Source: Flavobacterium psychrophilum
GTDB taxonomy: Bacteria > Bacteroidota > Bacteroidia > Flavobacteriales > Flavobacteriaceae
DNA length: 18,402 bases
Assembly: GCA_945897545.1 (NCBI GenBank)
Contig: CAMDGJ010000029.1
Location: 1 to 18,402 of the forward strand
Reading direction: 5' to 3'
The number at the start of each line of letters is the position of its first letter. Position 1 is the stretch's first letter. Both the position numbers and the translations under genes were made by a program. Below, in pieces: positions 8,286 through 16,983 of this stretch. The notes beneath the pieces were generated by a model that was not told the DNA's origin, did no database searches, and saw only the letters and a program-made list of their open reading frames with translations.

Positions 8286-10847
8286 CTATTTTATCTCGAT
8301 CACTTTTTTAAACCTTTCATTTTGAGATGAGCTGCCCAATGTAAATGCAAACTCACCTGACTCAAAAACGAAGCGGTTGGTTGTTACATCCCAATATTTT
8401 AATTGGTCTTTGGTAACGGTAAGTGAAATCCTTTTTGTCTCGCCCGCCTTTAATGAGATTCGCGTAAAATCAACCAATTGTTTGATGGGTCTTTTGACTG
8501 ATGATTTTACATCGGTACAATAGAGTTGAACTACTTCGTCACCATTTAATTTTCCTGTATTTTTAATATCGGCAGTAATCACTATTTTCTCACCACCGTT
8601 TGAGATTGATAATCTACTGTATTTAAAATTAGTAAAACTTAATCCATAACCAAACGGATAAAGCGGCTTTCTACCAAAATACATGTAGGTTCGTCCCTTG
8701 TAAATATCATAATCATCAAATGCAGGTAAATCGTCTGTAGATTTATAAAAAGTAAATGGAAGTCTGCCACCGGGGTTGTAATCACCAAATAACACATCAG
8801 CTATTGCTGTACCGCCACTTTCACCTGGATACCAGCCTTCTACTATTACAGGAATATTTTCGTCAATCCAATTAATAGCCATCGAACTTCCCGCGATAAG
8901 TACCACAATTACATTTTTATTTTCTTTATAGATTTCTTTTAAATAATTGGTTTGATCTAATGGCAGATCTATTGTTTTCCTATCTATTCCCTCTCTTTCT
9001 GTTAATTTATTAATACCCAATACAGCAATTACATAGTCACTTTCTCTGGCTGCTTTTAAATCTTCTGCATACTTATCATTATTTTCAACAGTAGGAGTTT
9101 CCCAAAACAATTGACAGATTTCATCGTCTCGGTTTACAAAATACTCCAATTTCACCGCATACTTTTTACCTGCTTCCATTTTGCATTCTACCAAATCAGA
9201 TTTTTCGGGTCTATCACGCCATTGATCTACTACTAATTTATTATCTAACCAAAACCTGTTTCCATCTGATGAAGTAATTTTTATTTTGTAGGTTCCTGAT
9301 ATAGCAGGAGTAATGTAACCAGTCCACCTGATTGACATTGGTGCATCTGAAATAACAGGGTCTGGCGGTTGGCTCACTGCTTCATAATTTACCATCTTGT
9401 CAGTTCTCGTTTTCGGTGTTCCTTTAAGTTCCATGTTATCAAAATATTCTGCATAAAAGCCTTCTTCAGCAGATTTATCATTACTTAGAAATTCAGGTTC
9501 AATCAGTACAAATTCCTTGGAAGAGCTTTTCCAGTTAACATGCTTAATTTCAATATTCTTTCCAGCTTTGGCTTTTATACCATCTAATACAGACACTGGT
9601 TTAATCACTGCTTTGCCGCTATAATCTCCAAAAACTATATTGGATGCGTTTGGACCAAGTACCGCAATTTTCTTCTTCACATTCTTATTCAGCGGCAATA
9701 AATTATTTGCGTTTTTTAGCAGAACAATCGATTCTCGGGCAGCCTCCAAAGCAATAGATTGATGTTTACTGCTTCCGATTACATCTGCTGTTATTTTTGT
9801 ATATGGATTGTTGTCAATAGGGTCAAAAATCCCTAATTTAAAACGGGAATCAAGCACCCTATAAGCAGCCTGATTGATAGCTGATTCTGTCACCAGTCCT
9901 TCTTTATAAGCAGCCAAAAGATGATTTTTGTAAACATCGTCTCCGCACTCAAGATCAACTCCTGCTTCGATTGCAGCTTTTGCTGCTGTAACTTTACTAT
10001 CAACAAAATGATGCCCCCAAATTAAACTGTTAATGGCGCCGCAATCGCAAACAACATAGCCATTAAACCCCCATTCCTTGCGTAAAACATCATTTAGCAA
10101 CCATTTATTTGCAGTAGAAGGTACTCCGTTAATGGCGTTGTAAGCACTCATAATCGACTGTGCCTTTCCTTCTTTAACACCTGCCTCAAATCCTTTAAAG
10201 TAGTACTCCCTTAAGGCTCTTTCTGACACAATTGCATTACACGAAAATCGGTTATAATCTTCATTATTAGCAGCAAAATGTTTTAGTGTAGCCACAACTT
10301 TTAGGTATTTTTTGTCTTCTCCTTGCAGACCTTGTACAAATGCCACGCCCATTCTACTGGTGAGAAGCGGGTCTTCGCCATAGGTTTCTGGCGTTCTCCC
10401 CCATCTTGGATCTCGAGCCATATTTACAGTTGGCGACCAAAATGTTAATACATCGCTGAAATAACTTTTTTGTTCTTTACCTTGATTATAAAAATTCCAT
10501 TTTGCCCTGGCTTCATCTGAAATGACTGTTGCCACATCCTTAATTAGTTTTGGATTCCAAGTAGCTGCAAGTGCTATAGCCTGCGGAAAAACGGTAAATC
10601 TGCCAGGACGAACCACACCATGTAATGCTTCATTTCCGTGGTAATATTTCTCCACACCCAAGCGATCAATGCCTTTACTTGTGGTAATCAGTAACGAGAT
10701 TTTCTCTTCGATAGTTAACCTCCCCAGCAAATCATTTATTCTTTCTTCGTTAGAAAGTTTAACATTTCTAAACGGCAGTTCACTTTGAGCAAAGCAATTT
10801 GCCATTAAGAAAAATATAGTGACAAATATTAAGTTTCGTTTCAGCAT
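8286..10847 (-). CDS. GH3 exo-glycosidase with PA14 insert (beta-glucosidase/beta-xylosidase type)
   Basis: An 853-residue exported GH3 enzyme that should release terminal beta-linked sugars (glucose, xylose or similar) from oligosaccharides. A signal peptide (1-20) is cut at CFA|Q. The TIM-barrel domain (~35-345) has the substrate-binding KHFAANN (189-195) and the nucleophile Asp268 in GYVVCDCG. The alpha/beta sandwich (~365-700) is interrupted by a PA14 domain (~463-583; EGFYAEYFDN, SDGNRFWLDN). The acid/base is probably Glu619 in EREGIDR, with Glu617 as the alternative. An FnIII-like domain closes the protein (~755-850). The PA14-in-GH3 layout is known from beta-glucosidases such as Kluyveromyces BglI, where PA14 shapes the pocket and favours short substrates. 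It lies 141 bp after GH92 and is probably in the same transcript. Exact sugar specificity cannot be read from sequence alone. Confidence 0.95.
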   Translation of the reverse strand: MLKRNLIFVTIFFLMANCFAQSELPFRNVKLSNEERINDLLGRLTIEEKISLLITTSKGIDRLGVEKYYHGNEALHGVVRPGRFTVFPQAIALAATWNPKLIKDVATVISDEARAKWNFYNQGKEQKSYFSDVLTFWSPTVNMARDPRWGRTPETYGEDPLLTSRMGVAFVQGLQGEDKKYLKVVATLKHFAANNEDYNRFSCNAIVSERALREYYFKGFEAGVKEGKAQSIMSAYNAINGVPSTANKWLLNDVLRKEWGFNGYVVCDCGAINSLIWGHHFVDSKVTAAKAAIEAGVDLECGDDVYKNHLLAAYKEGLVTESAINQAAYRVLDSRFKLGIFDPIDNNPYTKITADVIGSSKHQSIALEAARESIVLLKNANNLLPLNKNVKKKIAVLGPNASNIVFGDYSGKAVIKPVSVLDGIKAKAGKNIEIKHVNWKSSSKEFVLIEPEFLSNDKSAEEGFYAEYFDNMELKGTPKTRTDKMVNYEAVSQPPDPVISDAPMSIRWTGYITPAISGTYKIKITSSDGNRFWLDNKLVVDQWRDRPEKSDLVECKMEAGKKYAVKLEYFVNRDDEICQLFWETPTVENNDKYAEDLKAARESDYVIAVLGINKLTEREGIDRKTIDLPLDQTNYLKEIYKENKNVIVVLIAGSSMAINWIDENIPVIVEGWYPGESGGTAIADVLFGDYNPGGRLPFTFYKSTDDLPAFDDYDIYKGRTYMYFGRKPLYPFGYGLSFTNFKYSRLSISNGGEKIVITADIKNTGKLNGDEVVQLYCTDVKSSVKRPIKQLVDFTRISLKAGETKRISLTVTKDQLKYWDVTTNRFVFESGEFAFTLGSSSQNERFKKVIEIK

Positions 10848-10988
10848 AAAATTTTATATTTCAGATGTTTTATTAAGTAAATGTAAATAGTTGTTAACCT
10901 ATTTTATAATGACAAACCCATACTAATAACAGAGCTTGTATTGAAAAAAAAAACGGCATTATTTCAATAACATTACTTACTCCAATTT

Positions 10989-13223
10989 CTAATTAGGAAT
11001 TTTAGCATTTTTCCCCCATTCTTTATTTGGGAGTTCCGATAATTCAAGCCTTAATTCACCACCAGCCATTATTTGGGCGTGGGTTATAAAGGGAGCATCA
11101 ATTTCAGTATTATTCAGGAAAGCCTTTTGAATATACTTTTTGGTTTTACTGGCTCCTTTAGCAAGAATTGCGAAAGTTTTTCCATTTTTAAGATTAATGG
11201 TTGTTCTCTCAAATAAAGGACTTGTTATATTATAGTAGGGTTCACCGGGAGTTACAGGATATAAACCCATAGCGGTAAACACCACAAATGCAGTCATACC
11301 TCCCCCATCTTCGTCTCCAGGAATCCCAAATACATTATCTTTGAACCATGTATCTAAAAGAAAACGAGTACGTTTCTGAGTTTTCCAAGGAGCTCCAAAA
11401 TAGTTGTACAAATACGGGATGTGAAACGAAGGTTCATTACCCATAGAAAATTGCCCAACAAGTCCCGTTGAATTAGACCCATTTATGTAGAAATCGCTCT
11501 TACCCATATCAAGAGGCTCTCTAAACAATTGATCCAAACGCGTTTCTGCCCCTTTTTTTCCTCCGAGTAATTCCGTCAATCCAACGATGTCATGTTGCAC
11601 ATCCCAGGCATAGGTCCAGCCATTGTTTTCGTCATAATATTCTCTAAACCCTTTTCCTCCTCCATTTTTTGGGTCTATCTTTACCCAATCGCCGTTAGCG
11701 TCTTTTGGCATAAACAAGCGTTTTTCAGGATGCCATAAGGTTTTATAATTTTTGGCTTTTGGGGCAAAAAGAGCATAATCATTTTTTTTGCCGAGGTCTT
11801 TTGACAGTTCGGCTAAGGCCCAAAAATCATAGGTAATTCCTAAGGATACTGCCACCGGTTGTCTTTTCTCAAAGCTGTCCACATTGGGCTCTGTTTCTTT
11901 TTCATCAATTTTTAGTGATGGAAAATAGCCGTTGTTATGGTATGTGTCATCAATAGGCAATCGAGGGTTGCCTTGTCTCCAAGGAATAAAAGTGCCAGCA
12001 ATTAAATTTTTCTTAATCCCTTCATACGCTTTTTGTACATTATAATTCTTGAGCCCTTTTCGATATCCATCTATAAAAATAGCGGAGGAATGATAGGAAT
12101 TCATGCAAAGATGGTTGCCAAAAACCTGAGGAAATGTTGGCATCCAGCCACTTTGTTCGTACATTAATGTATAGGAATTCAATATGTCATCTTCCATGCC
12201 AGGATCTAGGATTGTTCGCAGCGGATGTTGCGCTCGATAGGTGTCCCAAATCCAATCATCTACATAAAAAGGCCGATTTGAAGTATGCACTTTTTGATCA
12301 TAACCACTATAATACTTTCCTCCTTCATTAATGTTAACCATTCGCTCATAAGTTCGGTATAAGGAAGTGTAAAAGGTTCTTTTTTGAGCTTCTGTCCCAC
12401 CTTCTACTTGTATTTGATTAATAGCATTTTCCCACTTTATTTTTCCTGATTTTGACAATTCATCAAAACTTTGCGTTCGCAATTCCTTCTCAAAATTAAG
12501 TTTAGCCTGCTCTAAACTCACATAAGAAACAGCATATTTAATTAGGATTGTTGATGGTGCATTCGCATTGGCTGAAATAGTGATTTTTTGTTTATCACTA
12601 ATAAACTCAAATTCATTTATGGGATTATTAGTACTATCGGTTATTTCACCATATAAAAAAACAGACATACTACTAGTAACCGGGTTAGTCCCTCCGTTCT
12701 TTTTGCTGACCACTTCCGTAACATTAAAACAATTTTTATCCTTAGAAAAGATCCTGTTTTCAGATCCTTTTATCAGTAAATTTTTTTGAACATTTTTCGG
12801 AAAATCTATTTTATAAATAGCGCATTTTTCTCCAGGAGTAAAACTTACGGTTATGTCATCATCAATTAAATAGGTGGAATAAAACCAAGGATGAATGATT
12901 TCCAAATCATGATCAATAGTCATTTTTTTGTTCCAAGAAGCATCATTTACAACACCCACAGCAATTTTCATAGGCAAAATTCCTGGTGATCGATGTGAGG
13001 TTACTTGAAATGGGAACGCATCTACTTGATCCGAAATATAATCTTTCTTAATGGGGTACATCCGCATCATTTGGTTTGGCAAATGCATGGTAGGATAGGT
13101 TGGCACTAAAAAAGGGGCAACATTTCCAATTGTTGGGTCAATATATTTAGTATAATCTTCTTGTGAAAAAGAGGTGCTAATCGAAGCAATTGTTAGTAGT
13201 AAAATCGCGAAATATTTATTCAT
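10989..13223 (-). CDS. GH92 alpha-mannosidase
   Basis: A 744-residue exported GH92 enzyme; the family comprises calcium-dependent inverting exo-alpha-mannosidases. The signal peptide is cut after Ser20 (SFS|QED). The N-terminal beta-sandwich (~25-255) contains YIDPTIGN. The (alpha/alpha)6 catalytic domain (~275-740) contains YRTYERM, VDDWIWDTYR, GNEPSFHIPYLYNYFG and GIPGDEDGGGMTAFVVFTAMGL. By comparison with the studied Bacteroides GH92 enzymes, Glu532 in YDENNGW is the likely acid, and Asp637 and Asp639 in GDED the likely base pair. The middle residue there is Glu rather than the Asp of the common GNDD form. Length is normal. It anchors the substrate inference: alpha-mannose must be part of the target glycan. 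Linkage preference (alpha-1,2, 1,3, 1,6 or others) cannot be decided here. It lies 98 bp after GH2 and 141 bp before GH3. Confidence 0.95.
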   Translation of the reverse strand: MNKYFAILLLTIASISTSFSQEDYTKYIDPTIGNVAPFLVPTYPTMHLPNQMMRMYPIKKDYISDQVDAFPFQVTSHRSPGILPMKIAVGVVNDASWNKKMTIDHDLEIIHPWFYSTYLIDDDITVSFTPGEKCAIYKIDFPKNVQKNLLIKGSENRIFSKDKNCFNVTEVVSKKNGGTNPVTSSMSVFLYGEITDSTNNPINEFEFISDKQKITISANANAPSTILIKYAVSYVSLEQAKLNFEKELRTQSFDELSKSGKIKWENAINQIQVEGGTEAQKRTFYTSLYRTYERMVNINEGGKYYSGYDQKVHTSNRPFYVDDWIWDTYRAQHPLRTILDPGMEDDILNSYTLMYEQSGWMPTFPQVFGNHLCMNSYHSSAIFIDGYRKGLKNYNVQKAYEGIKKNLIAGTFIPWRQGNPRLPIDDTYHNNGYFPSLKIDEKETEPNVDSFEKRQPVAVSLGITYDFWALAELSKDLGKKNDYALFAPKAKNYKTLWHPEKRLFMPKDANGDWVKIDPKNGGGKGFREYYDENNGWTYAWDVQHDIVGLTELLGGKKGAETRLDQLFREPLDMGKSDFYINGSNSTGLVGQFSMGNEPSFHIPYLYNYFGAPWKTQKRTRFLLDTWFKDNVFGIPGDEDGGGMTAFVVFTAMGLYPVTPGEPYYNITSPLFERTTINLKNGKTFAILAKGASKTKKYIQKAFLNNTEIDAPFITHAQIMAGGELRLELSELPNKEWGKNAKIPN

Positions 13224-13256
13224 TTTTTTTATTTTTTTAAAAAAATTTAATGTTAG

Positions 13257-13274
13257 TATTGCTTTGCAGCAATA
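13257..13274. other. Small hairpin in GH2-GH92 gap
   Basis: TATTGCT, loop TTGC, AGCAATA forms a perfect 7-bp stem in the 98-bp gap between the GH2 stop and the GH92 start. It lacks the G+C content and the directly adjacent T-run of a convincing minus-strand terminator. It may be an mRNA processing or stability feature of the operon, or chance. Confidence 0.3.
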
Positions 13275-13321
13275 GCACCAGTAACCGAATTTTCGACTTA
13301 CATTGTTGAAATGATGCTAAT

Positions 13322-16300
13322 TTATCGTTCACTTATTGAGTTTATTTGTTTAAAAAACTCCATATTATCACACTTAAAAATCGCTTTAATTTTTTGCTTG
13401 TTTTCAGGAATATTTTCCCTAAATTTTATCACAAACTTATTCCAACCTCTGTCTAATGGAATCTCCTTCAGAGGCGCTCTTTTATCTCCATTAAGAATAA
13501 AATTGAAATTAGTTGCCCCTTTAATTTCTAAACTCAACTTAGGCATATCTGGTTCTGCCAATAAATCGACTAGCGATCTTGGACTAAACACCCAAAAGCT
13601 AATTCCATCAGCATCTTCCTTAAACTTAATCAAGTTGCCATTCAAGTCAATAGCTCGTTTATTTTCATAAATCGAATTATCAAATTGTATTCCCAAATTG
13701 GTTAACATTAATCGAATAGGCGATTCCGATTCAATAGGCATGTCTTTAAAGTCAAACGAAGCTATGATCACCTCTGATTTTCCTTGATTAAAAGTAATTA
13801 AAGTTGTTCCCACCCCTTTTTTCTCCATCTCGCTTCGGAAAACACTTCCGGTTTTAGTTGGTTCAGGACGACCATTCCAGGCTTGCCATTCGGTATTGCA
13901 AGCAGTAAGCAAAACGGTGGCATTTTTAACCATTTCGCCGGTCATTCCATAGTTCAAAGCGGTTTTTCCGAGCGGCAATAATTCTGAAAAATAGAAATCA
14001 CTATGCTCTAAATTTGATAAAATTGGTGCATCTTGCACTTTGATAAACGATGTAGCTTTACGCGGTTCAAGTGCCAGAGGAAATGGCAAAATAGTATTTA
14101 GCGAAGAAAGCGTTTCGGGCGAAACTCCCCAAATTATAATTCGTGCACCAGCATTTATAGCTTTTTCATATTTGGTTTTCAGCACTTTATCAGTAGCTAT
14201 ATTCAAACCATCTATTATCACCAATGATTTGGCTGTAGGCACAGCTGTTTTACTAAAGCGAACTCCCATTTCAGTAAGTTTAAGAGCCAGTTGCGACGAA
14301 TCAGTTCCAATCAAAATAAGGTTGTCGTTTTTGATTACTGGAAATTTTTTGGATGACGCTAATTTAGGATACATCTTAAACTCCTTTACCGGTGTGCTAT
14401 TAGCTGCTTGAACAGCCTCAAACATCGGCCAAGTTTTGTACAATGGCATATTGACATCGTAGCCAGGATTGAGCGTGCTAGTATAAGGTCCTAAGCGTTC
14501 GGGTTGAACGCCAAAAGCGCCTTCATTAAAAGCAGGAAAGAAAATACCGTCTTCGAGAATTGGCTCACGAGATGTATCTTTCATTCCAAAAGCCAAAGGT
14601 TTTAATCCATACCAAACAATATTAAAAATACTGGTGTAGCTCGGTTTGTATTTAAATTGTGTTGTAATAAGTTTATAAGCTTCGTTTGCCAAGCCTTCCA
14701 TTCGCCCTAGTTGTGATTCGTAAGCACGATTGCCATTATGTGTTGCTACCTGTTTTGGTGTTCCGAAGTAGGCTATTCCGGTCTCGCCAATTCCCCAGGG
14801 TAAACCTCGTGATGACCATGCTTTCATAGACGATTCATTTCCATAATGTCCAATAACAGTAGGTAAATTGGTAGGATACATCGGTTCACCATCGCCCGAA
14901 ATCCAGTCTCTGCTTGGGTCGAGTGCTTTTGTAATTTCTGTCCAATTATTTATTTCCTGAATCTGACGATCGATTAGTTCCTTTGTGCCACGCATAACAT
15001 TCGTAACTACTGGCAATGTTTCGTTACACACACTCCATCCAAAAACGGAAGGATAGTTTCGATCGCGCAGTACAAGGTTTTTTACATGAGTTTTACAACT
15101 TGCCCAATACGTTTCCGAATCCATTTTAGGTCCCCCATCGCTTGACCAAATTGCTGTTTCGTCGAGTACGCACATCCCCATTTCGTCGGCCATATCAAGA
15201 TAAAAAGAAGGGAAAGGCTGTGCATGAAGCCTTACTGCATTGGCATTGGCATCCTTCAGCATTGTGTACCATGCCCAGGCGTACCGTCGAGTCATCTGTG
15301 GTATTCCCATAAAATGCCAGGAATCGCCTTTTAGCAGAATAGGTTTTCCATTCAAGGTAAATTCAAGTCCTTTGATTGCAAATTGTCGCCAGCCAAATCG
15401 GGTATATTTTGTGTCAACAACGGTCTTTTTATCGGTATTCAAGCTTATGACAGAGCCATAGAGGTTTGGAGACTCCGGCGACCACAATTTTAGTTCTCCA
15501 TTTATTTTTCGATTAAGATTTACCACAATGCTATCTCCCGCTTTCAGGGTAAATTTCTTGGCATTAGCTATGACAAAAACCCCATCGGTCATACCTCCGT
15601 TATCTACAGGCAATAGGTTTATATCGCTTGTTGTGGGTTTTACCCAGTTTTTGACTGAAGCATTGATGGTAAACGATTGTTTTTTAGCCGAGTTATTTTT
15701 AATACTTACTGAAAAAGCCAATGTGTCTTTTTGGACGTTGGGTTGTACAAACACATTGGTAATGGCCAATTCAGGTACAGCTATCAATGAAACATCCTGC
15801 CAGATACCGGCAATATGCTGTCCCCACCTCGAGCCGGCCACATAATTACGGTAGCCATATTTCCCCGGAACATCCGTTAAACTGGCTTTGGCTACACCAA
15901 CCATCACTTCATTGGTTCCTTTTTTCAGAAATGGGGTAACATCAAATTCTCGTGGGAAAAACAAATCAATGTATTCACCCACAAACTGGCCGTTTACATA
16001 AATTTTGACAAATCCAGCTATGGCTTCAAAATGAAGTTTTTTCTGCTTTCCTGTCCAATTTTCGGGTAAAACAAACTCTTTTCTCATCCAACCCATTTGT
16101 GCTTTTTCCCACGCTTTAGGATAGGAAGGAAAAGTATTAAAGTCGCCACCTTCACCATTGGTATAGCCATTTACATTCCAAGGCGAGGGTACTTTTAAAG
16201 GAACTGCGTCCCAATTAAATGAGCCTGGCTTTACGAATTTTGCCATATCGGTTTCGTAAACCGGCATAAACTGCCATTTTCCGCTCAGGCAAAGTTCGTC

Positions 16301-16444
16301 GCGAAGTGGTTTTTCGGTTTCGTTTACAAAACCTTTTATTGGATTGAAAACATAGTTGTAAGTCTCTTGTGCGACAGACCGATTACAAATTGTAAAAGCG
16401 AATAGAAAAAATAAAAAACAAAAGTTGGTTTTAATTCGTAACAT
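13322..16444 (-). CDS. GH2-family glycoside hydrolase with amidotransferase-like C-terminal region
   Basis: A 1040-residue exported enzyme with a signal peptide cut near SVA25|Q. It has the GH2 order: jelly-roll sugar-binding domain (~50-225; GWMRKEFVLPENWTG, VKIYVNGQFVGEY), Ig-like domain (~226-350), and TIM barrel (~355-680). The acid/base is Glu475 (GWSVCNET) and the nucleophile Glu554 (GIGETG), both present. The classic GxNRH motif is replaced by KGDSWHFMG (372-380), and the usual HYP position reads VRLHAQPFPSFY, so it is not a standard beta-galactosidase. The retaining beta-glycosidase mechanism is supported; the sugar is not identifiable. Residues ~700-925 look like a Rossmann/class I amidotransferase-like fold (NLILIGTDSSQLALKLTEMG, AKSLVIIDG, GARIIIWG), and ~930-1035 like a beta-sandwich. 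This C-terminal half is unusual for GH2. The gene follows a terminator, so it probably begins its own transcript with GH92, GH3 and the sulfatase. Confidence 0.92.
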   Translation of the reverse strand: MLRIKTNFCFLFFLFAFTICNRSVAQETYNYVFNPIKGFVNETEKPLRDELCLSGKWQFMPVYETDMAKFVKPGSFNWDAVPLKVPSPWNVNGYTNGEGGDFNTFPSYPKAWEKAQMGWMRKEFVLPENWTGKQKKLHFEAIAGFVKIYVNGQFVGEYIDLFFPREFDVTPFLKKGTNEVMVGVAKASLTDVPGKYGYRNYVAGSRWGQHIAGIWQDVSLIAVPELAITNVFVQPNVQKDTLAFSVSIKNNSAKKQSFTINASVKNWVKPTTSDINLLPVDNGGMTDGVFVIANAKKFTLKAGDSIVVNLNRKINGELKLWSPESPNLYGSVISLNTDKKTVVDTKYTRFGWRQFAIKGLEFTLNGKPILLKGDSWHFMGIPQMTRRYAWAWYTMLKDANANAVRLHAQPFPSFYLDMADEMGMCVLDETAIWSSDGGPKMDSETYWASCKTHVKNLVLRDRNYPSVFGWSVCNETLPVVTNVMRGTKELIDRQIQEINNWTEITKALDPSRDWISGDGEPMYPTNLPTVIGHYGNESSMKAWSSRGLPWGIGETGIAYFGTPKQVATHNGNRAYESQLGRMEGLANEAYKLITTQFKYKPSYTSIFNIVWYGLKPLAFGMKDTSREPILEDGIFFPAFNEGAFGVQPERLGPYTSTLNPGYDVNMPLYKTWPMFEAVQAANSTPVKEFKMYPKLASSKKFPVIKNDNLILIGTDSSQLALKLTEMGVRFSKTAVPTAKSLVIIDGLNIATDKVLKTKYEKAINAGARIIIWGVSPETLSSLNTILPFPLALEPRKATSFIKVQDAPILSNLEHSDFYFSELLPLGKTALNYGMTGEMVKNATVLLTACNTEWQAWNGRPEPTKTGSVFRSEMEKKGVGTTLITFNQGKSEVIIASFDFKDMPIESESPIRLMLTNLGIQFDNSIYENKRAIDLNGNLIKFKEDADGISFWVFSPRSLVDLLAEPDMPKLSLEIKGATNFNFILNGDKRAPLKEIPLDRGWNKFVIKFRENIPENKQKIKAIFKCDNMEFFKQINSISER

Positions 16445-16489
16445 ATTATTTTATTGTTTGATGAAAAATATTTTTGATTTTTAAGGTAA

Positions 16490-16516
16490 AAAAAGTCACC
16501 TAAATGGTGACTTTTT
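16490..16516 (-). terminator. Intrinsic terminator after small secreted protein gene
   Basis: A perfect 11-bp stem, AAAAAGTCACC / GGTGACTTTTT with a 5-base loop, lies 22 bp after the stop of the gene at 16538-16879. Read on the minus strand, it ends in a run of T. The A/T arms make it look bidirectional. It sits only 46 bp before the GH2 start, so it separates the sulfatase and small-gene transcript from the GH2-GH92-GH3-sulfatase group and implies a promoter in the 16445-16490 interval, or read-through. Confidence 0.82.
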
Positions 16517-16537
16517 AAATTGAATTAAAAAAAAATA

Positions 16538-16879
16538 TTAGTTTTTAGCTTTTGCTTCATTCTCTGCTTTTTTAAAATCAGCCCAGATTTTCCATTTTTC
16601 ATTTCCAACAAAATCCTTCACGTCTTTATTGAATTGTATTTCCACTTCTTTTCCTTCAACTTTAAAACCCTCTACATCATCCCCAAACTTTTCTTTTAAA
16701 GCTTTTTTATCTTTGTTTCTCTTAGATATAATATCGTATACCTTATTTGCTTCTTCTGAAGATAAAGCCATGACATTAGTCATGCTCTCTGAAACTTTTT
16801 TAGCGCCTAAATCGATTTGAGTTTGAGCGTTACCCGCAAAAGACAAACCTAATAATGCAATCAATAGTAATTTTTTCAT
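16538..16879 (-). CDS. Small secreted protein of unknown function
   Basis: A 113-residue protein. Residues 1-18 form a typical signal peptide (MKKLLLIALLGLSFAGNA, then Q), so it is probably periplasmic. The mature part is highly charged, rich in Lys, Glu and Asp and without cysteine. It is probably mostly helical from SSEEANKVYDIISKRNKDKK through ALKEKFGDDVEGF, with a Trp-containing tail (EKWKIWADFKKAENEAK). It resembles small flavobacterial periplasmic helical proteins (Spy/LTXXQ-like or DUF4890-like), but no family motif is firm. It lies 104 bp after the upstream sulfatase and has its own terminator, which suggests an independently expressed unit lodged in the enzyme cluster. A chaperone or stress role is only a guess. 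Confidence 0.85.
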   Translation of the reverse strand: MKKLLLIALLGLSFAGNAQTQIDLGAKKVSESMTNVMALSSEEANKVYDIISKRNKDKKALKEKFGDDVEGFKVEGKEVEIQFNKDVKDFVGNEKWKIWADFKKAENEAKAKN

Positions 16880-16983
16880 TTTTTTCTAATTTAGTTTAAT
16901 ACTAGTTTTTAATTTTTATTGTACAAATAAACTATCCAATCATTAATTTATTATTAATTTTCGATTAATAGCTTCTATAAATT

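Noticed and set aside
12134..15845. Plus-strand open frames inside the GH92 and GH2 genes
   Set aside because: They overlap strongly recognised minus-strand enzymes with intact catalytic motifs; composition is that of antisense shadows.
16880..16983. Possible Bacteroidota promoter (TTTATTTG resembling TAnnTTTG on the minus strand) upstream of the small gene
   Set aside because: The -7-like box has a mismatch and there is no TTG at the proper distance for the -33 element; in such AT-rich DNA this match is expected by chance.
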